Below are positions 9,072-18,021 of a stretch of DNA of 64,000 nucleotides, piece after piece. The DNA comes from Micromonospora inyonensis (lineage in GTDB: Bacteria; Actinomycetota; Actinomycetes; Mycobacteriales; Micromonosporaceae), in the NCBI RefSeq assembly GCF_900091415.1, contig NZ_FMHU01000001.1, positions 558,001 to 622,000 of the forward strand, written 5' to 3'. Every line of letters starts with the position of its first letter. Position 1 is the stretch's first letter. Under the pieces are notes generated by a model. That model was not told the origin of the DNA. It did no database searches and saw only the letters and a program-made list of their open reading frames with translations. The position numbers were made by a program, and so were the translations under genes.

Positions 9072-9104
9072 AGCCCCCCGCGCGCCGCTGGGGCGCGCGG
9101 GGCT
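9072..9104 (+). terminator. GC-rich terminator hairpin after the secreted-protein gene
   Basis: AGCCC-C-CGCGCGCC on the left pairs with GGGCGCGCGGGGCT on the right around a short GCTG loop, 8 bp after the stop codon. There is no T run, as is common in actinomycetes. Confidence 0.75.
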
Positions 9105-9180
9105 GAGAGCGACCACCACCGCACTGGCAGGACGTTGCCGGACTCGGAATCGACGACGGCCTCCATGCGGGCACCCGTGA

Positions 9181-9216
9181 ACGAGCACCCGTGTCCTTCG
9201 GGGCACGGGTGCTCGT
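9181..9216. terminator. Perfect 13-bp stem-loop between convergent genes
   Basis: ACGAGCACCCGTG at 9181-9193 pairs with CACGGGTGCTCGT at 9204-9216 around a 10-base loop. It lies between the plus-strand secreted-protein gene and the minus-strand CGNR remnant and could stop transcription from either side. Confidence 0.75.
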
Positions 9217-9218
9217 CA

Positions 9219-9700
9219 ATCATCAGAACGTCGGCTGTTCCCAGGTGGTGATCCCCCACCCGGGAACCGGGGCCGGGCCGTCGGTGGCGGGTGGCGTACG
9301 CGCGGACCTTCCCGCGGTTGCCGCAGACCGTCATGCTGCACCAGCGCCGCCGGCCACGCGGGTCGAGGAAGAGCCAGCCGCAGTCGTCGCCGGGACAGGC
9401 CCGCACCCGGCGCCGGTCCGCCGTGGTGAGCAGATCGGCGGCGGCCCGGCCGCAGGCGAGCAGTGGCAGGGCCAGCCCCGCCTCCTCGTCGAGGGTCCAC
9501 CGCAGGGCCCCCTCCGCGTCGGCGCGGAGCCGGGAGGCGGCGGCCGCCCGCTCGGCTACTCCGGCGACGACCTCGAAGGCTGCGGTGTCGCCAGCAGTCA
9601 GCAGCGTGGCCCGCAGGGCAGACCGGAAGGTCCGGGTCTCGGTCAGCACCCGCTCGGCCACGTCCGGCTCTTCCTCGGCCACCGCCCGGAGCCGGCGCAC
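9219..9700 (-). pseudogene. CGNR zinc-finger (ABATE-type) protein, truncated
   Basis: The region contains the second half of an ABATE domain and a full CGNR zinc finger (RACPGDDCGWLFLD, then RRRWCSMTVCGNRGKV). These proteins are usually about 180-200 residues long and start with an LDLVNT-type ABATE segment. That segment is missing: the frame opens right after the stop of the ABC gene at 9818, and the only obvious start is GTG 9700. At the 3' side the frame has no stop before the 9181-9216 hairpin and runs on to 8669, across the secreted-protein gene. The minus-1 frame does stop at 9216. Both ends therefore look damaged. It could also be a short functional zinc-finger protein. Confidence 0.55.
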
Positions 9701-9817
9701 CGTGGCGGCGTCGAGCAGGAGAACGTCTGCCTGGCCCTGGGCGGCTGACCAGCCCGCCCCGGACCGCTGCCCGGCCCGCCCAGGATCCGTCGCCAGCTCC
9801 GGCCGGGCGGCGGCGGG

Positions 9818-11695
9818 TCAGGGAGGCGGACCGTGCCAGGAGCGCCAGAGGTCCGCGTACGAGCCGCCGCGAGCGAGCAGGTCGGCGTGCGAACCGAGTT
9901 CGGTGATCCGGCCGTCCTCCACCACCGCCACCCGGTCGGCGTCGTGCGCGGAGAAGAGCCGGTGCGCGATCGCGATCACCGTACGGCCCTCCAGTACGGC
10001 CGCGAGCGACCGTTCCAGGTGCCGGGCCGCGCGCGGGTCGATCAGCGAGGTCGCCTCGTCCAGCACCAGGGTGTGCGGGTCGGCCAGCACCAGTCGGGCC
10101 AGGGCCAACTGCTGCGCCTGCGCGGCGGTGAGCGGATGTCCGCCCGCGCCGACCCGCGTCCCGAGGCCGTCGGGCAGGGCCTCGGCCCAGTCCAGCGCGT
10201 CGACCGCGGCCAGCGCCGCGCGGACGTCGGCGTCGGCGGCGGACGGGCGGACCATCGCCACGTTCTCCCGCAGCGTGCCGATGAAGACGTGGTGCTCCTG
10301 GGTGACCAGGGCGACGTGCCGGCGCAGCTCGGTCAGGGGCAGCCCGGTCAGGGGCCGCCCGTCGACCGTGACCGAACCGGTGCGCGGGGTGTGCACCCCG
10401 GCCAGGAGCCGGCCCAGCGTGGACTTTCCCGCCCCGGACGGGCCGACCATGGCCAGCTTCTCCCCCGGCTCCGGGACCAGGGTCACGCCGTGCAGCACGT
10501 CCCGCCCCTCCCGGTAGGCGAACGTCACGTCCCGGACGGCGACCCGCCCGGTGCCGGGCCGCTCGGTCTCCCCGCCGGTCGGGTCCGGTCCGCCCGTCGG
10601 GTCCGCCCCGTCGACCGGGGACGGCGCGTCGACCGGGGACGGCGCGTCGACCGGGGACGGCGCGTCGACCGGGGACGGCCTGGACCCGTCCGGCGCGGAC
10701 CGGGCCGCGTCCGGCCCGTCCGGGGTGGCCACGCCGAGCAGCCGGGCCAGCGACGCCCCGCCGACCTGGAGTTCGTCCAGCCAGGCGAGCAGCCGGTCGA
10801 CCGGCTCGATGAGCTGCTGCGTGTAGAGGGTCGCGGCGGTGACCTGGCCGAGGTTCACCCAGCCCTCCAGGTAGAACCAGCCGCCGACGACCAGGGTCGC
10901 CACCACCGGCACCAGGTACCCGATCTCGGTGAGCGGAAAGAAGACCGTCCGCAGCCACAGGGTGTACCGCTCGGCCGCGTACGACCGGCGGATGTCGGCG
11001 TCGGTGCGGGCCCGCCGCCGCGCCTGCTGCCGCAACGCCTCGGTGGTCCGCGAACCCTCGACGGCCTCGCTGATCCCGTCGGTGATGTCCGAGTAGGCAG
11101 CGTTCTCCCGCAGGTAACCGTCGGTGGCCCGGCGCAGGTACCAGCGGGTGCCGACGACGAGCACCGGTACGGCGACCAGGCAGGGCAGGACCAGCAGCGG
11201 CCCGACCAGCAGCAGGGCTCCGAGGACGAACAGGGCGGTGACCACCGCGATCAGGGTCTCGGGCACCGCCAGCCGGACCGTGCGGGACAGGGCGGAGACG
11301 TCCCGGGTCGTCCGGGTCAGCAGGTCGCCGGTGCCGGCCCGCTCCACCGTGGCCAGTGGCAGGGCCAGGATCCGGTCGACGAATTCCTCCCGTAGCGCGG
11401 CGAGCACCCGTTCGCCCAGCCGCGCCGAGGCGATGTGCGCGAAGCGGAGCAGCACCGCCTGGGCCACCACGAAACCGGCGATGGCCAGCACGATCGCGTC
11501 CACCGGTGTGCTCCGGTCGCCCCGGGAGACCCCCTCGACCAGGTCGCCGAGCAGGCGCGGTCCGGCCAGCCCCGCCGCGGCGGCCAGCGCGTGCAGGGCG
11601 AGAGCGCAGGCCAGCGCGCCCGGATGGCGGCGGGTCAGGGCGCGGGCGTACCGGCGGACCTGCGCCGCGTCCGCGACCGGCAGGGCGGTGGCCAT
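9818..11695 (-). CDS. ABC exporter half-transporter with intact Walker A but degenerate signature
   Basis: The protein has 625 residues: a six-helix membrane domain (about 1-310), a repetitive acidic-proline linker (about 335-385) and an ATPase domain. Walker A (GPSGAGKST), Walker B (LVLDEATSLID) and the H-loop His (AIAHRL) are intact. The signature LSGGQ is replaced by LTAAQAQQ. The partner gene upstream shows the reverse pattern, so the two should form a heterodimeric exporter with one active ATP site. Its start overlaps the partner's stop (ATGA). The substrate is unknown; drug or lipid export is usual for such pairs. Confidence 0.88.
   Translation of the reverse strand: MATALPVADAAQVRRYARALTRRHPGALACALALHALAAAAGLAGPRLLGDLVEGVSRGDRSTPVDAIVLAIAGFVVAQAVLLRFAHIASARLGERVLAALREEFVDRILALPLATVERAGTGDLLTRTTRDVSALSRTVRLAVPETLIAVVTALFVLGALLLVGPLLVLPCLVAVPVLVVGTRWYLRRATDGYLRENAAYSDITDGISEAVEGSRTTEALRQQARRRARTDADIRRSYAAERYTLWLRTVFFPLTEIGYLVPVVATLVVGGWFYLEGWVNLGQVTAATLYTQQLIEPVDRLLAWLDELQVGGASLARLLGVATPDGPDAARSAPDGSRPSPVDAPSPVDAPSPVDAPSPVDGADPTGGPDPTGGETERPGTGRVAVRDVTFAYREGRDVLHGVTLVPEPGEKLAMVGPSGAGKSTLGRLLAGVHTPRTGSVTVDGRPLTGLPLTELRRHVALVTQEHHVFIGTLRENVAMVRPSAADADVRAALAAVDALDWAEALPDGLGTRVGAGGHPLTAAQAQQLALARLVLADPHTLVLDEATSLIDPRAARHLERSLAAVLEGRTVIAIAHRLFSAHDADRVAVVEDGRITELGSHADLLARGGSYADLWRSWHGPPP
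10610..10681. repeat. 18-bp tandem repeat in the ABC linker
   Basis: GTCGACCGGGGACGGCGC is repeated three times exactly, followed by a fourth copy with two end changes. On the coding strand it encodes repeated PSPVDA units in the linker between the membrane and ATPase domains. The unit length is a multiple of three, so copy number can change without breaking the frame. Confidence 0.9.
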
Positions 11696-13398
11696 CAGTT
11701 CTCCGCCCGGCTGACCGTCGCGGCGTACCGGGGCTCGGTGCCGAGCAGGTCTTCGTGCCGCCCCTCGGCGACCACCTTGCCGTCCTCCATGACGATCACG
11801 TGGTCGGCGGCCCGCAGCACCAGCGGGCTGGTGGTGCAGACCAGGGTGGTGCGACCGGCCCGCGCCGGCCCCAGGCGGGCGGCGATCCGCGCCTCGGTGT
11901 GCGCGTCCACCGCGCTGGTCGGCTCCACCAGGAGCAGGATCTCCGGGTCGGCGACCAGCGCCCGCGCCAGCCGCAGGCGCTGCTGCTGCCCGCCGGAGAA
12001 CTCCCGGCCCCGCTCGGCCACCGGGCTGTCCAGCCCGTCCGGCAGCGCCTCGACGATGTCGGTCGCGCTCGCCGTCGCCAGGGCTTCGGCGATCGTGGCG
12101 TCGTCGGCGACGTCGTGCGGGTCCAGCTCGGCGCGGAGCACCCCGGTGAAGAGATGCGCGTCGTTGTCGACCACCAGGATCCGCTCCCGCACCGTCGCCA
12201 GCGCCACGTCCCGCAGCGGTACGCCGTGCAGCGTCGCGTCCGAGTCCACGTACCGGCCGAGCCGGTCGGTGATCGCGACGGCGTCGGCCGGTTCCGCCGT
12301 CGCCAGTGCGGTGAACCGGCCGGGACGCACCACCACCCCCGAGCAGGGGTCGACCAGCTCCCCGGGGCCGTCGGGCAGCCGCACCGGGCGGGCCGGGTCC
12401 GCCAGCTCCGGGGTCAGCCGGAGCAGGTCGACCACCCGGCGGGCCGCCACGTGCCCCCGGGTCAACTGGTCGATCGTCTCGGTGATCGTGCGCAGCGGGG
12501 TGACCAGGAACGCGGTGTAACCGTAGAAGGCGACGAGCTGGCCGGCGCTGATCTCCCCCCGCAGCGCGAACCGGGCCCCGAGCCAGGTGACCAGGGCGAG
12601 GAAGAGACCGGGCAGCAGGATCTGCACCGCCGCCAGCAACGAGTCGACCCGGGCCACCCGTACCCCCTCGGCGCGCAGCGCCTGGGACTCGACCCGGTAA
12701 CGCGCCGCGACCATCTGCTCGCCCCCGACGCCACGCAGCACCCGCAGTCCGCGCACGATGTCCCCGACCCGGGTGGTGAGTCTGCCCTCCTGGTCGCGGT
12801 AGGTGCGCTGCCGGCGGTGCAGCGGCCGGATGAGCAGCCCGACCGCCGTCATCAGCACCGGCACCCCGAGCACCACGACGAGGCCCAGCGGCAGCGAGGC
12901 GGTCAACAGGATCACCGTGATGGTGACGAGGGCGACCACCGCGCCGCTGCCCCGGGCCAGGATCTCCATCGCGGAGCCGATCTGCCCGATGTCCGACGTG
13001 CCGATGCTGACCAGCTCACCGGCGGCGACCCGCCGGGGCAGGGTCGCGCCGAGCCGGTTCGCCGCCTCGACGGTGAGCTGCACGGTGCGGTACGCGGCGG
13101 CGAGCCAGTTGTGGACCGCGCAGCGGTGTCGCAGCACGCCGGCGACCGCCTGGAGCACCCCGAGCCCGAGCAGCACCAGTCCCCAGGTGACCAGCGCGCC
13201 GGGGTCACGGGCGGTGAGGCCGGCGTCGATCGCCCGGCCGATGGCCGCCGGGGCGAGCGCCTGGGCCACCATCCAGACGACGCCGAGCACGATCCCGGCG
13301 ACCAGGGTGGGGCGGCTCTGGTTGGCCAGCCAGACCAGGAAGCGGGTGGCCGACCGGGGGTCGGGGATGCCGGGATCGCCGGCCGGTAGGGAACGCAT
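11695..13398 (-). CDS. ABC exporter half-transporter with degenerate ATP site and intact signature
   Basis: The protein has 567 residues with six hydrophobic segments in the first 310 and an ATPase domain after. Walker A is not recognisable: the expected GxxGxGKS place reads RPGRFTALATAEPAD. Walker B is LLLVEPTSAVD (first Asp to Val), and the H-loop has TTS in place of His. The signature FSGGQQQRLRLARAL is intact. With the downstream partner, whose defects are the opposite, it would build one complete ATP site and one dead site. It is the first gene of the pair and is translationally coupled to the second. The extent of Walker A loss is unusual. Confidence 0.88.
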   Translation of the reverse strand: MRSLPAGDPGIPDPRSATRFLVWLANQSRPTLVAGIVLGVVWMVAQALAPAAIGRAIDAGLTARDPGALVTWGLVLLGLGVLQAVAGVLRHRCAVHNWLAAAYRTVQLTVEAANRLGATLPRRVAAGELVSIGTSDIGQIGSAMEILARGSGAVVALVTITVILLTASLPLGLVVVLGVPVLMTAVGLLIRPLHRRQRTYRDQEGRLTTRVGDIVRGLRVLRGVGGEQMVAARYRVESQALRAEGVRVARVDSLLAAVQILLPGLFLALVTWLGARFALRGEISAGQLVAFYGYTAFLVTPLRTITETIDQLTRGHVAARRVVDLLRLTPELADPARPVRLPDGPGELVDPCSGVVVRPGRFTALATAEPADAVAITDRLGRYVDSDATLHGVPLRDVALATVRERILVVDNDAHLFTGVLRAELDPHDVADDATIAEALATASATDIVEALPDGLDSPVAERGREFSGGQQQRLRLARALVADPEILLLVEPTSAVDAHTEARIAARLGPARAGRTTLVCTTSPLVLRAADHVIVMEDGKVVAEGRHEDLLGTEPRYAATVSRAEN

Positions 13399-13466
13399 GA
13401 CAGGACAAAACCTAGGCGACGGACACGGAACGCGCCCGTCACGTCACCCACCGGAGGGCCGGCGTG

Positions 13467-13721
13467 TCAGCGATCGACCTGCGTGAAGTCCCAGGAGTGG
13501 GCGGGTCCGGCGAGCAGGGTCGGCGGAGGATCGGGCAACGAGCGGGGCGTGTTGCGCCACTTCGAGACGACCACCACCCGGTGGTCGGTGGAGGTGAAGA
13601 CCTCGCTCGACACGTGCAGCGGGTCGTGCTCGAACTCCCGCAGCCCGATGTCGCAGACCCAGGCCAGCAGGTCGTCGAAGCCGTACGGCTCGGCGCGGGC
13701 CTCCCACATCCGTACGATCAC
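13467..13721 (-). CDS. Small conserved protein, possibly a dimeric alpha-beta barrel fold
   Basis: The protein has 84 residues from GTG 13721 (MIVRMWEARAEPYGF). The pattern RMWEARA, an acidic helix, then STDHRVVVVSKWRNTP resembles small antibiotic-biosynthesis-monooxygenase-like proteins, but no catalytic residue can be assigned. It lies 64 bp after tsaD on the same strand and may be the last gene of that operon. Function unknown. Confidence 0.7.
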   Translation of the reverse strand: MIVRMWEARAEPYGFDDLLAWVCDIGLREFEHDPLHVSSEVFTSTDHRVVVVSKWRNTPRSLPDPPPTLLAGPAHSWDFTQVDR

Positions 13722-13785
13722 GTCGTCCGCCCACCCTCCGCCTCGCCGCTGCTGACGGCGCCTGCCTCCGCCCCGTCTGCGAAGG

Positions 13786-14832
13786 TTACCGGCTGACCGT
13801 GGTCAGCGGCATGGCCGAATCGGCAGGCAGGTCGAGCCGGCTCGGCGCGACCCCGGCGGCGACCAGGTGCGAGCCGAGCGCGGCGACCATCGCGCCGTTG
13901 TCCGTGCACAGCTGCGGCCGGGGCACCCGGACCCGGACGCCGTGCCTGGCGGCGCGCTGCTCCGCCATCGCCCGCAGCCGCGAGTTGGCGGCCACCCCCC
14001 CACCGATGACCAGCGTCTCCACGCCGTGCGTCCGGCAGGCGTCCAGCGCCTTGGTGACCAGCACGTCGCAGACCGCCTCCTGGAACGAGGCCGCCACGTC
14101 GGCGACCGGCACCGGCTCGCCGGCTCGCTGCCGGGCCTCCACCCAGCGGGCCACCGCCGTCTTCAGCCCGGAGAAGGAGAAGTCGTACCGGTGGGCGGCG
14201 AGGTCCTTGGCGGCGGTGAGGCCACGCGGGAAGGCGATCGCGGCCGGATCGCCGGCACGGGCCTCCCGGTCGACGTACGGGCCACCGGGAAAGGGCAGGC
14301 CGAGCAGGCGGGCCACCTTGTCGAACGCCTCTCCGGCGGCGTCGTCGATGGTCGCGCCGAGCGGCGTCACCCCCCGGGCCAGGTCGTCGACCAGCAGCAG
14401 GGACGAGTGACCGCCGGAGACCAGCAGGGCGACCGCCGGTTCGGGCAGCGGGCCGTGCTCCAGGGTGTCCACCGCGACGTGTGCGGCGAGGTGGTTCACG
14501 CCGTACACCGGCTTCTCGGCGGCCAGCGCGTAACCCTTGGCGGCGGCCACGCCGACCAGCAGCGCCCCGGCCAGGCCGGGGCCGGAGGTGACCGCGATCG
14601 CGTCGATGTCGGCGAGGGTCACGCCCGCCCCGGCGAGCGCCCGGTCCATGGTGGGCACGATCGCCTCCAGGTGGGCGCGGCTGGCCACCTCGGGCACCAC
14701 GCCACCGAACCGGGCGTGCTGCTCCACGCTGGAGGCGAGCGCGTCGGCCAGCAGGGTGTGGCCCCGGACGATGCCCACACCGGTCTCGTCGCAGGAGGTC
14801 TCGATGCCGAGGATCAGCGGTTCGTCAGCCAT
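13786..14832 (-). CDS. tsaD: tRNA N6-adenosine threonylcarbamoyltransferase TsaD
   Basis: The protein has 348 residues, typical length. The ASKHA-fold enzyme transfers threonylcarbamoyl from TC-AMP to A37 of ANN-decoding tRNAs. Visible marks are [14 protein letters not shown] at the N-terminus, the metal-binding HxxxH elements in [10 protein letters not shown] and NHLAAHV, and the C-terminal [11 protein letters not shown] and [12 protein letters not shown]. It is the last core gene of ung-tsaB-rimI-tsaD, 9 bp after rimI. It needs TsaB and TsaE, both encoded in this window. Confidence 0.96.
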   Translation of the reverse strand: MADEPLILGIETSCDETGVGIVRGHTLLADALASSVEQHARFGGVVPEVASRAHLEAIVPTMDRALAGAGVTLADIDAIAVTSGPGLAGALLVGVAAAKGYALAAEKPVYGVNHLAAHVAVDTLEHGPLPEPAVALLVSGGHSSLLLVDDLARGVTPLGATIDDAAGEAFDKVARLLGLPFPGGPYVDREARAGDPAAIAFPRGLTAAKDLAAHRYDFSFSGLKTAVARWVEARQRAGEPVPVADVAASFQEAVCDVLVTKALDACRTHGVETLVIGGGVAANSRLRAMAEQRAARHGVRVRVPRPQLCTDNGAMVAALGSHLVAAGVAPSRLDLPADSAMPLTTVSR

Positions 14833-14841
14833 CGCGTGTCG

Positions 14842-15339
14842 TCAGTCCCTGGTGCGCCGCATGACCAGCGCGTCGGTGTTGGTCGGTTGGTAGTAGCCAC
14901 GGCGGATGCCGATCGGCTCGAAGTCGTACCCGGCGTAGAGCTTCTGGGCCGGGGCGTTGTCCACCGCGACCTCCAGCAGCACGTCGCGGGTCCCCCGGGC
15001 GTCCGCCTCGGCGAGCAGCGCCTCCAGCAGGGCCCGGCCGACCCCGCGCCGCTGGGCGTCCCGCCGGACCGCGATGTTCTGCACCCACGCCTCGTCCGGG
15101 GCCGCCACGGCGAGCCCGGCGTAGCCGAGCACGTCGTCGGCCGCGGAGCCGACGGCCCGACCGGACTCGGTGGCGACCAGGTAGTGGTGCCGGTTGGCCA
15201 ACTCGTTCCAGAACATCGCTGGCGACCACTGCTCGACGCCGAAGAGGTCGGCCTCGATCGGCAGTACCGCGTCGATGTGCCACCAGCGGAACCGGTCGAT
15301 GCGGACCGACCTGTCGCCGGTCGCGTCGGCTGCGGTCAC
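14842..15339 (-). CDS. rimI: Ribosomal-protein-S18-alanine N-acetyltransferase RimI
   Basis: The protein has 165 residues from GTG 15339, which overlaps the tsaB stop (GTGA). The GNAT fold is shown by the acetyl-CoA loop VRRDAQRRGVGRALLEAL and the late motif NAPAQKLYAGYDFEPIGIRRGYY. RimI acetylates the N-terminal alanine of S18 and related substrates. It sits between tsaB and tsaD, the usual order in actinomycetes. ATG or GTG starts farther downstream cannot be excluded, but the overlap supports this one. Confidence 0.93.
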   Translation of the reverse strand: MTAADATGDRSVRIDRFRWWHIDAVLPIEADLFGVEQWSPAMFWNELANRHHYLVATESGRAVGSAADDVLGYAGLAVAAPDEAWVQNIAVRRDAQRRGVGRALLEALLAEADARGTRDVLLEVAVDNAPAQKLYAGYDFEPIGIRRGYYQPTNTDALVMRRTRD

Positions 15340-16013
15340 GGCAGCACCGGCTTGCGGGCGGTGGCCGCCACCGCGTCCGGCCGGCGCAGGTAGAGCGGGG
15401 TGAGCCGCTCGCCGGGGGCGGCGGTGAGGATCCGCTCGGCGGCCAGTCCGGCCAGCGCGACGGCCGACGGATAGCGCGGCTCGGCCCGCAGCGGCAGGCC
15501 GAGCACGTCGGCGTAGCGGTACGCGCCGTCGCCGACCATGGCGGTGGCCCCGAGGTCGCGGGCCCGTCCGGCGACGACGGCCGGCACGTCGACGTCCGGG
15601 CCGGCGATCCGCTCACCGACGGCGTCGTACACCGCCCAGTAGACCTCCCGGCGGCGCGCGTCGGTGGCGGCCAGCACCGGTTCCCCGGCGGCCGCCGGGT
15701 AGCCGACCGCATCCAGCGAGCAGACCCCGTACGTGGGGACGCCGAGCGCCTGGCCCATGCTGGCGGCGGTGACCAGGCCGACCCGCAGCCCGGTGAACGG
15801 GCCGGGCCCGAGCCCGGCGACGATCGCCCCCAGGTCGACGGGACGGGCGCCCACCTCGGCGAGCACCGCCGCGACCTGCGGCGCGAGCAGCTCGCCGTGG
15901 GCCCGGCCGTCGACGGCGTGACGCTCCGCCCGGAGCGTGACGCCGTCCGGCCCGATCTCCGCCAGCGCGGCGGTCACCGCCGGGGTCGAGGAGTCCACCA
16001 CCAGTACGAGCAC
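15336..16013 (-). CDS. tsaB: tRNA threonylcarbamoyladenosine biosynthesis protein TsaB
   Basis: The protein has 225 residues. It is a short TsaD paralogue of the ASKHA fold that lacks catalytic metal ligands and bridges TsaD and TsaE. Marks are LVVDSSTPAVTAAL at the start and GLGPGPFTGLRVGL, the conserved loop of the family. It is coupled to rimI through a 4-base overlap. The 116 bp between this gene and ung holds no other gene. Confidence 0.93.
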   Translation of the reverse strand: MLVLVVDSSTPAVTAALAEIGPDGVTLRAERHAVDGRAHGELLAPQVAAVLAEVGARPVDLGAIVAGLGPGPFTGLRVGLVTAASMGQALGVPTYGVCSLDAVGYPAAAGEPVLAATDARRREVYWAVYDAVGERIAGPDVDVPAVVAGRARDLGATAMVGDGAYRYADVLGLPLRAEPRYPSAVALAGLAAERILTAAPGERLTPLYLRRPDAVAATARKPVLP

Positions 16014-16129
16014 GTGCCCACCCTAGCCGGGCCCACCACCGGCCCTCCGGCGACTCGGTCGCAGCCCGCCGTCGCCCCGGCCACCACCGGCCGGGCGGCG
16101 ACGGACGCGCCCGACGCGGGTGCGGCGGT

Positions 16130-16831
16130 TCAGCCGGCCGACCGCTCCCAGTCGACCGTGGGCAGGCCGGCGTCGGCGAGGGCCTTGTTCGCCGCGCTGA
16201 ACGGACGGCTGCCCAGGAAGCCGCGCGGGTTCATCGGGCTGGGGTGGCCGGACTCCAGCACCACGTGCTGCGGGTTGGTGACCAGCGCGGCCTTCTTGCG
16301 GGCGTACCCGCCCCAGAGCAGGAAGACCACCCGGTGGTCCAGCGCGTCGAGGGCCCGGATGGTGGCGTCGGTGAACTCCTCCCACCCCTTGTTGCCGTGC
16401 GAGCCCGGCGTCGCCTGCCGGACGGTCAGCACCGCGTTGAGCAGCAGCACCCCCTGCGCCGCCCAGCCGTCGAGGTTGCCGCTGCGCGGCTTCGCCACGC
16501 CGAGATCCTCGCTCAGCTCCTTGAAGACGTTGCGCAGCGACGGCGGCACGGCCACCCCGTCCCGGACGCTGAAGCTGAGCCCGTGCGCCTGCCCGGCCTT
16601 GTGGTACGGGTCCTGCCCGAGGATCAGCACCCGGCAGTCCTGCGGCGCGCAGAGCCGGTACGCCGAGAAGAGGTCCTCGACCGGCGGGAAGACCGTCTGG
16701 GTGGCGTACTCCCGGGCGACGAACTCCCCGAGCGCGGCCGTCCGGGCCGGGTCGAGGTGCGGGGTGAGCACGCCACGCCACGCCTCCGGCAGCAGGTCGA
16801 GCAGGGCGAGGGTCGGCACGTCCGCGGGCAT
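16130..16831 (-). CDS. ung: Uracil-DNA glycosylase, family 1
   Basis: The protein has 233 residues from ATG 16831, after AAAGGTGG. The family 1 signature is complete: the water-activating loop GQDPYHKAGQAHGLSFS, the uracil-binding LLLNAVLTVR, and the C-terminal minor-groove loop HPSPMNPRGFLGSRPFS. It removes uracil from DNA as the first step of base-excision repair. The frame stays open upstream to 16978 but that part is low-complexity and lacks homology. It precedes tsaB on the same strand and is divergent from the lipoprotein gene at 17066. Confidence 0.95.
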   Translation of the reverse strand: MPADVPTLALLDLLPEAWRGVLTPHLDPARTAALGEFVAREYATQTVFPPVEDLFSAYRLCAPQDCRVLILGQDPYHKAGQAHGLSFSVRDGVAVPPSLRNVFKELSEDLGVAKPRSGNLDGWAAQGVLLLNAVLTVRQATPGSHGNKGWEEFTDATIRALDALDHRVVFLLWGGYARKKAALVTNPQHVVLESGHPSPMNPRGFLGSRPFSAANKALADAGLPTVDWERSAG

Positions 16832-17065
16832 GGGCCACCTTTCGTCGAGCGGTCGGCTCTGAACACCGACCAGATCGCTACTTCTACCAGTCCGCACCGA
16901 CAGTTCCCACCCGGCCGGCCCGGCAGAGCCGGACGCGATCCCACCCGGCCGGCCCGGCAGAGCCCGAGGCCATCCCACCGGCCGGTCCAGCCCTGCCCGG
17001 TTCGGGCGGATTCGCCCCGTGGCGGTGGCGCACTACGCTGCGGCCACCTCACGAAAGGATCCTTG

Positions 17066-17743
17066 ATGCGCAAAACCCTGCTGCCCCTCCTGGCCGTCAC
17101 CCTGTTCACCGGGCTGGCCTGCGGCTTTGGCGGCGAGACCGGCTCCAGCAGCGGGACGAAAGGCGCCGACCGGGCGACCAGCGCACCCCAGCCGGACGAC
17201 GACAACGACGCCGTCGACGCCACCCCGGCCGCCGGGCCGAGCAGTACGCCGAGCACGAGCAGTAAGCCGCCGACGCAGGCCAAACCGCTCACCTGCAAGC
17301 AATTGGAGACCGCGCGGCTCGGCAGCGCGGCCCAGCCGTACAACGGTTACCGCGACCCGATCCCGCTGCTCGACGGGCTCTGGTCCGGCGAGGACGGCGT
17401 GGTCGTCCAGTTGCAGTGGCCGTGCGCGATCGGCGAGCTGACCGGCGACGGCGCCGCCGACGCCGTGGTCCCGGTGCTGATGGACGGCGGCGGCACGGGC
17501 AAGTTCTGGCAGCTCGCGATGTTCCGCAACGTCGACGGCAGGCCGGCGTACCTGACCATGGTCGACATCGGGGACCGGACCCCGATCGAGAAGGTGACGA
17601 TCAGTGCCGGGCGGGCGAGGGTGGAGTTCCTGAAGCGCCCCGACGACCCGTCGTCGACGGTGGACGTGGTCCGCCGTACCTCCGTGTACCAGCTCGACGG
17701 GAACAGCCTCGTGGAGATCGGCTACTTCGACGACCCCGCCTGA
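17066..17743 (+). CDS. Putative lipoprotein of unknown function
   Basis: The protein has 225 residues from ATG 17066, after GAAAGGA. It has a short lipoprotein signal (MRKTLLPLL) and a lipobox GLAC with Cys at about residue 19. A Ser/Thr/Pro linker of about 50 residues follows, then a compact domain of about 150 residues with two cysteines (LTCKQLE, WPCAIGE) and the segment GDGAADAVVPVLMDGGG. The domain is reminiscent of surface-anchored calcium- or ligand-binding modules but I do not recognise it. It runs against its minus-strand neighbours in the t6A block and ends at a strong hairpin. Confidence 0.75.
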   Translation: MRKTLLPLLAVTLFTGLACGFGGETGSSSGTKGADRATSAPQPDDDNDAVDATPAAGPSSTPSTSSKPPTQAKPLTCKQLETARLGSAAQPYNGYRDPIPLLDGLWSGEDGVVVQLQWPCAIGELTGDGAADAVVPVLMDGGGTGKFWQLAMFRNVDGRPAYLTMVDIGDRTPIEKVTISAGRARVEFLKRPDDPSSTVDVVRRTSVYQLDGNSLVEIGYFDDPA

Positions 17744-17760
17744 GGCGTCCCGCCGCGAGG

Positions 17761-17791
17761 GTGGGGCTACCGTCCGGGCGGCCAGCCCCAC
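17761..17791 (+). terminator. Hairpin after the lipoprotein gene
   Basis: GTGGGGCT at 17761-17768 pairs with AGCCCCAC at 17784-17791 around a 15-base loop, 18 bp after the stop codon. Confidence 0.7.
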
Positions 17792-17867
17792 CTGACCACG
17801 CTTCCGCGACCTGCTGCGCTGACCGGCACCGGCCGCCCCGCCTCACTCCGGCAACCACGGAGTTGAC

Positions 17868-17919
17868 GACGGCCACGTCCCGACCCGCCTTATGACGGCC
17901 ACGTCCCGACCCGCCTTAT
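17868..17919. repeat. Perfect 26-bp tandem duplication
   Basis: The unit starts GACGGCCACGTCCC and ends CGCCTTAT. It occurs at 17868-17893 and again at 17894-17919 without a mismatch. It is in the noncoding gap between the lipoprotein gene and the 3' end of the histidine-phosphatase gene, at the edge of the accessory stretch that splits tsaB from tsaE. A perfect copy suggests a recent event. Confidence 0.9.
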
Positions 17920-18021
17920 CAGGCTTCAGTTAACGCTCGCCGGTCCCGGTCCGGACGAAGGTTTCCGCCTACGCGTGCCCGCCGCCCTCCATCCGGGCGA
18001 CGACGGGCACCGGGGATTGGA

